Assembly (NCBI GenBank): GCA_015233035.1
Contig: JADFYM010000005.1
Span: 1-59,298 of the forward strand
Source: Magnetococcales bacterium
Lineage (GTDB): Bacteria; Pseudomonadota; Magnetococcia; Magnetococcales; Magnetaquicoccaceae
Reading direction: 5' to 3'
Length of the DNA: 59,298 nt
Part shown: positions 51,770-58,965 of the stretch, in pieces
How the letters are laid out: every line of letters starts with the position of its first letter
How positions within the stretch are numbered: position 1 is the first letter of the stretch
Translations under genes and position numbers: made by a program
Notes under the pieces: generated by a model
Database searches by the model: none
What the model was told of the DNA's origin: nothing
Seen by the model: only the letters and a program-made list of their open reading frames with translations

Positions 51770-52168
51770 ATGAGCAGTGTACCCCTTTTCATCCTTTTAT
51801 GTTCGGGTGAACACGAAAAGATTCAAATGGCGGCCATGATGGCCTCCGTCGGTGCGGTTTCCGACCGCAAGGTTTATGTGCTCGTCAGCATGGGGGCCAT
51901 TCTGGCCTTTGCCAAAGATTGTCCCGCCGAAACCCGCTATCAGGGGGGGGCCACCTCTGCTCTCATGCAGCAAAAAAAAGTCCCGGACGCCATCCAACTG
52001 TTCCGCCAAGGCAAGGAATTGGGCGATTTGACCATGAAGGTCTGTCCCATGGTCATGGATATCCACGGGTGGGAGTTGGACCACCTGGTGGACGATCTGT
52101 TCGATGGCTTCACCGGTCTGACCTCCTTTCTGGGAGCGGCGGAAGCGGGCCAACTGGTTACCCTCTGA
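51770..52168 (+). CDS. DsrE-family sulfur-relay-type protein
   Basis: A 132-residue DsrE/DsrF-like protein, first gene of a sulfur operon. It has the family start PLFILLCSGEHEKIQMAAMMA, a Rossmann-like alternation, and Cys92 in MKVCPMVMDIHG, the position of the persulfide-carrying Cys in DsrE-type sulfur carriers. C11 and C51 are also present. Such proteins pass sulfur atoms to TusA-type partners, and tusA follows 11 bp later. The exact subfamily is uncertain. Confidence 0.86.
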   Translation: MSSVPLFILLCSGEHEKIQMAAMMASVGAVSDRKVYVLVSMGAILAFAKDCPAETRYQGGATSALMQQKKVPDAIQLFRQGKELGDLTMKVCPMVMDIHGWELDHLVDDLFDGFTGLTSFLGAAEAGQLVTL

Positions 52169-52179
52169 AGGAGGTCAAG

Positions 52180-52410
52180 ATGAGCGAACGCAAGGTGGTG
52201 GATGCCCGGGATTCCTTTTGTCCCGGCCCGTTGATGGAGTTGATTGCCAACATTCGACTGATTGAGGTCGGGAGCGAATTGGAACTGCTCTCGAAAGACA
52301 AAGGCTCCGCAGAAGAGGTACCCGCCTGGTTGACCAAGGTGGGACACCAGCACATCAGCACGGAAAAAAGGGGCGACCATTGGAGCATTGTGGTCAAAAG
52401 AGTGAAATAA
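52180..52410 (+). CDS. tusA: TusA-family sulfur carrier
   Basis: TusA/SirA-like persulfide carrier, 76 residues. The active-site motif is C14-PGPLMEL in VVDARDSFCPGPLMEL; the C-terminal half follows the TusA pattern (EEVPAWLTKVGHQ, WSIVVKRVK). AAGGAGG precedes the ATG. The E. coli motif is CPxPxMxxK; here the last position differs, as is common in TusA proteins of sulfur-oxidation gene clusters. Position between a DsrE-like gene and SQR supports a role in moving sulfane sulfur rather than tRNA thiolation. Confidence 0.9.
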   Translation: MSERKVVDARDSFCPGPLMELIANIRLIEVGSELELLSKDKGSAEEVPAWLTKVGHQHISTEKRGDHWSIVVKRVK

Positions 52411-52432
52411 GCCAGCCACAGGAGTGCGTTGG

Positions 52433-53572
52433 GTGAGCAAACATATTCTGGTTGTCGGTGGTGGATTGGCTGGCACCATGGTTGCCAATGGTCTGTGTCG
52501 CCGCCTGGGGAACGAACTGCGTGCCGGACAGGTGCAGATCACCCTGTTGGGTACATCGGATCGCCACCTTTACCAACCGGCTTTGCTCTTTGTCCCCTTC
52601 GGCCTGGCGGGCGAGGAAAATCTGTTCAGGAGTCAACGCCAGGTTTTGGATCGTCGGGTCGTGTTTCATGTGGATCCGGCCAGACAGATTGAGGCGGTCA
52701 CCAAAAAGGTTACGACTGAAGCAGGCCGGGTGTTTGACTACGACTATCTGATTCTGGCAACGGGTTCACGCCTCATGCCGGAGACCGTGCCCGGCATGGT
52801 GGAGGGTGCTCACTGGTTTTATGATCTGGCCGGGGCCCGCAAGTTGCGCAGCGCGTTGCAGGCTTTTACGGGTGGCCGGATTGTGGTCAACATCAACGTG
52901 CCGCACAAATGTCCCGTCGCCCCGCTCGAAATGACCCTTATGCTGCACGATTATCTGACCAAACGGGGTCTCATCGACCGGACGACCCTCACCTACACCT
53001 ATCCCATTGGTCGTCTCCATGCCCTGGAACCGGTGGCCCACTGGTGCAAGCCGGTGCTGGAGCAGCGGGGCATCCAGTCGGAGACCTTTTTTAATACCGA
53101 ATGGATCGACCCGGTCAACCAGCGCATCACCTCCATGGAAGGGGTGACGCTGGATTATGATCTGCTGATCACCATTCCGCCCCATGCGGGCATGGAGGTC
53201 GTCAGCACCTCCAACCTGGGCAGAGGGGGCTGGGCCACCACCGACCCCAAGACCCTGCTGCATACGGTACACAAAGAAATTTTTGTGATCGGCGACACCA
53301 CCAACATTCCCATCTCCAAGGCGGGCTCGACGGCCCACTTTGAGACAGAAACGGTCATTGCCAACATAACCGCCCTGATTCAGGAAGGATGCTGGTCGCA
53401 CGACTATGATGGCAAGGTGTTCTGTTTTTTGGAAACCGGGATGGAGGAAGGCACCTATACCTGGTTCAACTATGTCACGCCACCCCGTCTGGGTCCGCCG
53501 TCGCAGATGATCCACTGGTTTCGGTTGGCTTATAATCGCCTGTATTGGCTCTCTGTCAAAGGTCTGCTGTAA
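52433..53572 (+). CDS. sqr: Sulfide:quinone oxidoreductase-like flavoprotein
   Basis: FAD enzyme that oxidises sulfide and reduces membrane quinone, 379 residues. The FAD-binding start is HILVVGGGLAGTMVANG, with TSDRHLYQPALLFVPFG and the second FAD motif KEIFVIGDTTNIP. Two redox Cys positions known from SQRs are present: C160 in NVPHKCPVAPLE and C331 in VFCFLETGMEEG. The third Cys of some types is missing. The C-terminal amphipathic end (HWFRLAYNRLYWLSVKGLL) would bind the membrane. GTG at 52433 has GGAG eight bases upstream. Electron acceptor quinone could come from the Ubi genes at the other end of the window. Confidence 0.92.
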   Translation: MSKHILVVGGGLAGTMVANGLCRRLGNELRAGQVQITLLGTSDRHLYQPALLFVPFGLAGEENLFRSQRQVLDRRVVFHVDPARQIEAVTKKVTTEAGRVFDYDYLILATGSRLMPETVPGMVEGAHWFYDLAGARKLRSALQAFTGGRIVVNINVPHKCPVAPLEMTLMLHDYLTKRGLIDRTTLTYTYPIGRLHALEPVAHWCKPVLEQRGIQSETFFNTEWIDPVNQRITSMEGVTLDYDLLITIPPHAGMEVVSTSNLGRGGWATTDPKTLLHTVHKEIFVIGDTTNIPISKAGSTAHFETETVIANITALIQEGCWSHDYDGKVFCFLETGMEEGTYTWFNYVTPPRLGPPSQMIHWFRLAYNRLYWLSVKGLL

Positions 53573-53584
53573 GGAGATGACCGC

Positions 53585-54130
53585 ATGAACGATACAGACG
53601 GTACAGACGGCGATCAAAATACCGTGGGGCCCGATCTCCTGCGTGTGGTCGGTGCGGCCACGGCGGCCCTGTCCGACCCGATGGTGGACCGTCTGGCCGC
53701 TTTGGCGGGTGGCCTGCTGGAAATGGCCGATCAATTGAATCGGCCCGAGACCAGAGAAGCCCTCTCTTACACTCTGGAACGGCTGACCGATCTGCATCGT
53801 GTCGGGGCCATCGAGACGGTGTTTGCGCTGTTGGAGACGGTGCATTGTGCCCGCATGGCCATGACCGATCCCATCATCAACCGGTTGTCGGGTCTGGCCG
53901 AACATGTGATCAGCAATCTGGGCAACGAGGAGATGGTGACGCTGTTGGGCGAGGTGTTTGCCGCCGTACAGGATGCGGTGGTGGCCACCCGCGCACGACC
54001 GCAGGGCGAAGAGGGGTTGTTCGCCACCCTCAAGCTGTTGACCAAACCGGAAACGCAACAGACCTTGCGGTTTGTGTTGACCGTGGCGGAAAAGATTCAG
54101 GAGCGGAGCAGGGCGACCGGGCTGCTTTGA
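53585..54130 (+). CDS. DUF1641-domain protein linked to SQR
   Basis: A 181-residue helical protein of the DUF1641 type: LLRVVGAATAALSDPMVDRLAALAGGLLEMADQLNRPETREAL, then DPIINRLSGLAEHVISNLG and LLTKPETQQTLRFVLTVAEKI. DUF1641 proteins are commonly encoded beside SQR-like or formate dehydrogenase genes; their function is not known, and an accessory or membrane-assembly role is guessed. It follows sqr by 12 bp with AAGGAG, and ends the operon before a strong hairpin. Confidence 0.86.
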   Translation: MNDTDGTDGDQNTVGPDLLRVVGAATAALSDPMVDRLAALAGGLLEMADQLNRPETREALSYTLERLTDLHRVGAIETVFALLETVHCARMAMTDPIINRLSGLAEHVISNLGNEEMVTLLGEVFAAVQDAVVATRARPQGEEGLFATLKLLTKPETQQTLRFVLTVAEKIQERSRATGLL

Positions 54131-54150
54131 GGGGGGGGGGGATCCCTTTT

Positions 54151-54178
54151 CTGGGGAGGCGGAGAACCGCCTCCCCAG
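54151..54178 (+). terminator. Terminator-like stem after the sulfur operon
   Basis: The perfect 12-bp stem CTGGGGAGGCGG-AGAA-CCGCCTCCCCAG is followed, about 12 bases on, by a run of eight T. The tract distance is longer than in a standard intrinsic terminator, but the position just after the last gene fits. The same stem occurs at 16026. Confidence 0.6.
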
Positions 54179-54233
54179 ACCCCTCCACCCTTTTTTTTCA
54201 ATCATGATCAAGGGGGCCAGGGGAGATTGTTTC

Positions 54234-55337
54234 TCAATCAGGTTGCCCTTTTTTCACACAATAGATGCCACCCTCCTTGAGACCCGGTCTGAAACAGCCG
54301 TTGCAGGATCGACATTCGGAGCGCACCTCTTCTCCCCTCTGCCATCTGGCCGCCAGATCCGGCTCGCGGATGAACGGACGCGCCATGGATACATAGTCTG
54401 CAACACCCGTTGCCAAGGTTTCCTCAACCATCTCCCGGCTGCGAAAGCCGCCCACCACCATTACCGGACAACGCACATTGGCCTTGATCCGCCGGGCGAG
54501 ATCGCGATGATAGCCCTCCTCGGCGGGCGACTTGGCCCGCCCCCGTACCGGTGTCCGCTCCCCGGAGGCCGACGTACCCCCACTGACCTCAATGGCATCC
54601 ATCCCCGCTGCATCCAGAGACTGCGCCGCCGCCAGAGCCTCCTCCCAGGGCAGGCCGTCGGCCATAAAATCATCGCCATTCAGTTTGATGAGCACCGGAT
54701 AGTCGGCACCCACCGCCTGCCGCACCGCCGCATACACCTCCAGCAAAAATCGCCGCCGCTTTTCTGCACTGCCGCCATATCCATCGGTGCGTTGGTTGGT
54801 CTGGGGTGATAAAAACTGATGGATCAAATAGCCGTGGGCACCATGCAACTGCACGGCATCAAAGCCATACGTCTTGGCCCGCTGAGCCGCTTGTGCAAAG
54901 GCCGCCACAATGGCATCTATATCGTCCTGCGTCATGGCGACCGGCTGGACGGGAAACTGCACCGAGTCGATTGCGGACGGGGCCAATGGCGGATGACCCA
55001 GGTCAGCGGTATCGGCCTTGCCCCCCGTATGCACCAGTTGCATGGCAATGGCTCCCCCCTCCGCATGTACCGCCTCCGTCAGTTGTGGCATCACGTCGGC
55101 AAATGCATCCGTATGAATGCCCAGGGTGCCAGGCAACTGGCGGCCATCGCGCCGCACGAAGGCATACCCGGTCACGATCAATCCCACCCCGCCGCGTGCC
55201 AGGGCCCGATAACAGGCCACCAACCGTTCCGTCGGTCGGCCATCCTCAGCACACATCCCCTCCCAGGTGGCCGAACGCACCAGACGGTTTGCCAACACCA
55301 TGCCATTGATCTGGGTTCTTTCAAAAATATGGCTCAT
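54234..55337 (-). CDS. Old Yellow Enzyme-family NADH:flavin oxidoreductase
   Basis: FMN-dependent ene-reductase of the OYE TIM-barrel family, 367 residues. It has the N-terminal NGMVLANRLVRSATWEGM, QLVHTGGKA, the core block DAVQLHGAHGYLIHQFLSPQTNQRTDGYGGSAEKRRRF, EVSGGTSASGE and VVGGFRSREMVEE with DYVSMARPFIREPDL at the end of the barrel. After the barrel comes ECRSCNGCFRPGLKEGGIYC: four Cys that resemble the Fe-S motif of 2,4-dienoyl-CoA reductase-type members, but the large C-terminal flavin/NAD domain is absent. The ATG at 55337 has AAAGGGG upstream. Substrate unknown. Confidence 0.92.
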   Translation of the reverse strand: MSHIFERTQINGMVLANRLVRSATWEGMCAEDGRPTERLVACYRALARGGVGLIVTGYAFVRRDGRQLPGTLGIHTDAFADVMPQLTEAVHAEGGAIAMQLVHTGGKADTADLGHPPLAPSAIDSVQFPVQPVAMTQDDIDAIVAAFAQAAQRAKTYGFDAVQLHGAHGYLIHQFLSPQTNQRTDGYGGSAEKRRRFLLEVYAAVRQAVGADYPVLIKLNGDDFMADGLPWEEALAAAQSLDAAGMDAIEVSGGTSASGERTPVRGRAKSPAEEGYHRDLARRIKANVRCPVMVVGGFRSREMVEETLATGVADYVSMARPFIREPDLAARWQRGEEVRSECRSCNGCFRPGLKEGGIYCVKKGQPD

Positions 55338-55570
55338 CGTGTCACCCCTTTCTTGCAACCGCAGCAGTCAGATCCCGAGTGTCGGTCCATCACCCACACC
55401 TGCTTGTCATGTTACCAGCCTGCGTGGTCCAAAGGAAATCAGAAAAATTCTGTTGCGTAATACCGCAAAAAACGGCACAATACCCGCTTGATAAGTTATT
55501 TTTTGGCATCAAATTTGCTGTGGTGTTTTGTTCGTATCCCAAAGAACTCTTATGGCTGAGGACCACTGAT

Positions 55571-56884
55571 ATGGCACTGCCCTTTTTCTATCCAGACAAA
55601 CGCTTCAAGAAAAGTTGGAACTTTGCTATTTTCCTGGGAGTTTTCTGGTATGCGTTGATCGTGCCCATCAAGATTGCCATGCCGGAAACCATCTTTTCGG
55701 ACTGGGTGTCGTGGGTGGATAATCTCTTTTCCGTGCTGTTCATCCTCGATATTTTTATCAACATGCGGACCGCCGTCTATGTGGCTGGCGAACCGGTCAC
55801 CAGTCAAAAATTTTTGTTGGAAAATTATCTGAAGGGTTGGTTCCTGATTGACCTGCTCTCCGCGATACCCTTTCATCTCATCGCCGAATCGGTGGGCTAT
55901 ACCTATGCGGCCCCCCTGTTTAAAATGTTGCGCCTGTTGCGGCTGCCCAAAGTCTCCCACCTGCTCAAGGAATCGGGCAGCTTTTTGCCGATGGGCACCT
56001 TTGAACGGGCCGCCATCATGTTGTTCTGGCTGATCGTGGTCATCAATGCCGTCGGCACCATATGGGCCATGACCTACCCGAACGATGGCACCCAGGATGG
56101 CATCACCTTTTTCAACAAGGCCCTCTACTGGAGCGTCACGACCCTCTCCTCGACCGGGTATGGCGACATCACCCCCACCACCAACGAAGGACGTATCGTC
56201 GCCTCCGTTGTCATGCTGCTTGGGGTGCTCTTCAATGGTTTTATCATTGCCAGTATCTCCTCCATCGTGCTCCATGCCAATGCCTATCGCCTGAAGCAGC
56301 AGGAAAAACTGGTCAATCTGGCCTCCTTTTTCAACCAGTTCGGGGTTCCGCAAGAGTTGCAGAACGCCATTTTCAGCTATTACGCCCACTCCGCCAGCGA
56401 AAAGGCCGTCAACAGCAAGGAGATTATCGAAAGTCTGCCCGATGCCTTCCAGAAACAGGTGCTGCACCGGATCAACATGCACATGATCGAACAGGTGCCG
56501 CTGTTCAAAGGCACCTCCAGTGATTGTCTGTCGGCCTTTGCCAGTGTCCTGATTTCGGAAATATTCAATCCCGGTCAGGATATTATTGAGTTTGGCACCA
56601 TCGGCCAGGAGATGTATTTTCTCCAGCATGGCATTGTGGAGGTGTTGACTGCGGAAGGGTATCCCCTGACGCGCTTGCGCAACAACAGCTTTTTTGGCGA
56701 AATGGCCCTGCTGGGCGGCATCAAACGGACCGCCACCATTCGTGCCATCACCGTGTGCGACATCTACAAGCTGGAAAAGACCGACTTTGATCGGATCATG
56801 GAACAATTTCCGGATGTCAAAAATCGTTTGATGGCCCAGAGCAACCAGCGCAAGGCACCGCCAGCGGCCCATCCCAACGACTGA
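55571..56884 (+). CDS. Voltage-sensor K+ channel with cyclic-nucleotide-binding domain
   Basis: Six-helix potassium channel, 437 residues. S1-S4 occupy about 18-135; S4 has the regular charge spacing K118, R121, R124, K127 (KMLRLLRLPK). The pore region carries the selectivity filter STGYGD (194-199). A C-linker (about 235-310) leads to a CNBD with FGTIGQEMYFLQHGIVEV and the phosphate-binding cassette FFGEMALLGGIKRTATIRA, including the Arg expected to bind cyclic nucleotide. The layout is that of HCN/KCNH and MlotiK-type channels. ATG 55571 begins the mature start; an upstream open frame to 55379 lacks features. Divergent from the OYE gene. Confidence 0.94.
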   Translation: MALPFFYPDKRFKKSWNFAIFLGVFWYALIVPIKIAMPETIFSDWVSWVDNLFSVLFILDIFINMRTAVYVAGEPVTSQKFLLENYLKGWFLIDLLSAIPFHLIAESVGYTYAAPLFKMLRLLRLPKVSHLLKESGSFLPMGTFERAAIMLFWLIVVINAVGTIWAMTYPNDGTQDGITFFNKALYWSVTTLSSTGYGDITPTTNEGRIVASVVMLLGVLFNGFIIASISSIVLHANAYRLKQQEKLVNLASFFNQFGVPQELQNAIFSYYAHSASEKAVNSKEIIESLPDAFQKQVLHRINMHMIEQVPLFKGTSSDCLSAFASVLISEIFNPGQDIIEFGTIGQEMYFLQHGIVEVLTAEGYPLTRLRNNSFFGEMALLGGIKRTATIRAITVCDIYKLEKTDFDRIMEQFPDVKNRLMAQSNQRKAPPAAHPND

Positions 56885-56890
56885 CTGCGG

Positions 56891-56914
56891 CGGGGGGCGG
56901 CACACCGCCCCCCG
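56891..56914 (+). terminator. Terminator-like hairpin after the channel gene
   Basis: A perfect 10-bp stem CGGGGGGCGG-CACA-CCGCCCCCCG starts 6 bp after the stop. No T-run follows directly, so termination by it alone is uncertain. Confidence 0.45.
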
Positions 56915-56960
56915 ACCCGCACCCTGCCAGAATAAAATTTTCCAGAGAAAAATTAACGCA

Positions 56961-57467
56961 ATGAATGCCCATTTTTTCACCTTTCTCGCCAACCTGAATC
57001 ATTGGCACTGGGGCTTTCTGGCCATCGGGCTGACCTTGTTGGAGTGGGTGGTGCCGCAGGCTTTTTTTCTGTGGTTGGGGGTGGCCGCTGGCACGGTCAG
57101 CGGAGTGCAATTTTTGTTGCCTGCCATGGGCTGGAAATTTCAATTGCTTTTGTTTTTATTGCTTGCGCTGGTTGCCGTGGGTCTCTCTCTCCGGGGGGGG
57201 GCTGTCTCACCCGTGCGTCGTGTTCGTCCGCCGGTTCGCGCCCATTCTCCCGCTGTTACCCATCGTGCCAGTCAGTATGTGGGACGATTGTTTACCTTGA
57301 CGGAGCCTGTTCAGGATGGCGTTGGCTCGCTGCAAATAGGCCATACCGTCTGGACCATTTATGGGCTGGATATGGCGGCGGGGACGCAAGTCAAGGTGGT
57401 TGGATTTGAAGAGTCGATTTTGGCCGTGGAGGCCATGGAACAGCAGACGACGGATCCGGTTGAGTAG
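56961..57467 (+). CDS. NfeD-like membrane protein
   Basis: A 168-residue NfeD/YbbK-family protein. Two hydrophobic stretches (about 16-45: WHWGFLAIGLTLLEWVVPQAFFLWLGVAAG, and 58-77: WKFQLLLFLLLALVAVGLSL) form the membrane part. A basic Pro/Arg linker leads to an OB-fold domain (QYVGRLFTLTEPVQDGVGSLQIGHTVWTIYG and AAGTQVKVVGFEESILAVEA). NfeD proteins usually pair with stomatin/SPFH partners and a membrane protease; no such gene is adjacent here. Confidence 0.85.
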   Translation: MNAHFFTFLANLNHWHWGFLAIGLTLLEWVVPQAFFLWLGVAAGTVSGVQFLLPAMGWKFQLLLFLLLALVAVGLSLRGGAVSPVRRVRPPVRAHSPAVTHRASQYVGRLFTLTEPVQDGVGSLQIGHTVWTIYGLDMAAGTQVKVVGFEESILAVEAMEQQTTDPVE

Positions 57468-57477
57468 GCGGTCCTGC

Positions 57478-57554
57478 GGGTCCAGGGGGATCATCCCCCT
57501 GGTGGGGTCCAGGGGCAAAGCCCCTGGTGGGGTCAGGGGCAAAGCCCCTGTGGT
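57478..57554. repeat. Family C hairpin cluster between nfeD-like gene and bioD
   Basis: CCAGGGGGATCATCCCCCTGG, CCAGGGGCAAAGCCCCTGG and a CAGGGGCAAAGCCCCTG module in tandem, in the convergent gap between the two genes, where a bidirectional terminator would sit. Confidence 0.8.
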
Positions 57555-57569
57555 GGCCGTCATTTCCCC

Positions 57570-58199
57570 TCAAGCATTCCCAGGCACCCGCAACAAAGCC
57601 TCCCGATCCAGGGGTTGCAACAGGGGAATATCTGCCAGAATGGTCACTTGCCCATAATGGCTGATGGCTTGCCGGTTTTCGGCATCCGGCACCCCGTTGA
57701 GGATGACTCCGGCGATCGTCAAACCGCGCTGCCGCAGACAGGCCAGGCTCAACAAGGTATGGTTGATGGTCCCCAGCGTGGTCCTGGCCACCAGGATGAC
57801 TGGCAGTCCCAGTTGCGTCATCAGATCCAGCATCAAGTCTGTACCGTTCAGCGGCACCAGAATGCCGCCCGCCCCCTCCACCACCCATGGCCGCCGCGCT
57901 ACAGGCAGTTGCAACCGTTCCAGACGGATGACCACCCCCTCTTTCCGGGCCGCCTCATGGGGCGAACGCGGCAAGGCCAGGGTGTAGGCCGACGGATAAA
58001 ATCGCTCTTCCGACAGACCACTCAGGCGATGCACAAAGGCGGTATCGGTCTCTTCCCCCGACCCGGCTCCTGCCTGCACCGGTTTCCAATACTGTCCCCC
58101 AAAATGGTGCAACAACCAGGTGGAGGCGACACTCTTGCCCACACCGGTGTCGGTACCCGTCACAAAAAAACCGGCTGGTGCTGTTTGTTCCGTTGTCAT
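57570..58199 (-). CDS. bioD: Dethiobiotin synthetase
   Basis: ATP-dependent enzyme that closes the ureido ring of dethiobiotin in biotin synthesis, 209 residues. The P-loop is FFVTGTDTGVGKS (12-24), followed by YWKPVQAG, the acidic ETDTAF region and VVEGAGGILVPLNGT, the BioD signature. VILVARTTLGTINHTLLSLACLRQRGL and VILNG complete the family pattern. No other bio gene is in the window. It converges with the NfeD-like gene. Confidence 0.96.
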   Translation of the reverse strand: MTTEQTAPAGFFVTGTDTGVGKSVASTWLLHHFGGQYWKPVQAGAGSGEETDTAFVHRLSGLSEERFYPSAYTLALPRSPHEAARKEGVVIRLERLQLPVARRPWVVEGAGGILVPLNGTDLMLDLMTQLGLPVILVARTTLGTINHTLLSLACLRQRGLTIAGVILNGVPDAENRQAISHYGQVTILADIPLLQPLDREALLRVPGNA

Positions 58200-58314
58200 C
58201 TACCGCTTACGCCACTGGGAGAAAGAAAAATTGCCGGTACAGGGTGCCTTGATTTAAACCATATCCATCTTGTTGTTTCCGTTGGACGGCGACTGGCTTG
58301 ACAGGGGGGCGGAA

Positions 58315-58473
58315 TCACCTGCCGTCTGTCTTGCCTCCCGGTTGAGTTGGCTTGGCCACTCCAACAGAAACACCCTCCTTGATCAGCCGTAATAGTGGCG
58401 GGGGTGGTGGCGGGGGGGGTGGATTGGGCAACGTCAACTTTTGCAGTTGGTCGATCTTGGGTTGGTCTGGCAT
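58315..58473 (-). CDS. Polyproline micro-protein
   Basis: A 52-residue ORF with an unusually strong ribosome-binding site (GGAGGAAAT immediately before the ATG), which is the main reason to call it. The sequence MPDQPKIDQLQKLTLPN is followed by nine consecutive Pro and then LLRLIKEGVSVGVAKPTQPG. Nine prolines in a row would stall ribosomes and need EF-P. The run is a GGN-type microsatellite on the plus strand, so length may vary. No function can be given. It lies between bioD and the Cys-rich gene, both on the same strand. Confidence 0.6.
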   Translation of the reverse strand: MPDQPKIDQLQKLTLPNPPPPPPPPPLLRLIKEGVSVGVAKPTQPGGKTDGR

Positions 58474-58580
58474 ATTTCCTCCAGTGAGTGTAATAGTGGG
58501 GTGTCCAAAAACGGCCTCCACGGTCCAAATTTATTGCCCAGGATCTGGGCCTCGTCAGCAGATACCTCACTGCCCCCCAT

Positions 58581-58886
58581 TCAATATTTTGGGACATTGA
58601 CCGGATTTTCAGCATAGTCCCTGTACTCTTCTGGAGACCAGAAGTCACGGCATGCTTGGCAGGTTTCCCAGGGGCCTGAATGGCCATCGATGTAGTGGGA
58701 ATAGCACAACCCAAATCGTTCGTGCCCGTACTGACATCTTCCTCCACCTCGAATCGACACAAAAGCCGTATCACAGCAGATCCACTGGTCACAGCACGGC
58801 GTCTTTACCAGCGGCACCGATGAGCTACCGCAAAATCTGCAATGTTCTCCAGGAATTTTCTTGGCTTCCATCCGATTGTTACTCAC
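58581..58886 (-). CDS. Small Cys/His-rich protein, probable zinc binding
   Basis: A 101-residue protein of unknown function. Its middle is packed with CxxC-type pairs: HCRFCG, TPCCDQWICCD, RCQYGHERFGLCYSHYIDGH and WETCQACRDFW, which suggests two or more zinc sites. GTG at 58886 is the start, with AGGAA six bases upstream. It is divergent from the transposase-like gene at 58966, and the two share a symmetric leader. I do not know a characterised homologue. Confidence 0.7.
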   Translation of the reverse strand: MSNNRMEAKKIPGEHCRFCGSSSVPLVKTPCCDQWICCDTAFVSIRGGGRCQYGHERFGLCYSHYIDGHSGPWETCQACRDFWSPEEYRDYAENPVNVPKY

Positions 58887-58890
58887 AATA

Positions 58891-58960
58891 ATTCCTCATG
58901 CCGTGGTTGTGGATACTGCACCGCCCACTGCCATCGGTGGGCACCATGACCATGAGGAAT
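58891..58960. promoter_or_regulatory. Symmetric divergent leader with inverted repeats
   Basis: The 79-bp gap between two divergent genes contains a perfect 10-bp inverted repeat (ATTCCTCATG at 58891-58900, CATGAGGAAT at 58951-58960), each arm holding the Shine-Dalgarno of one gene, and an inner GCCCAC/GTGGGC pair (58923-58928, 58937-58942). It may be an operator or an inverted-repeat end; which one is not decided. Confidence 0.55.
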
Positions 58961-58965
58961 GAGCG

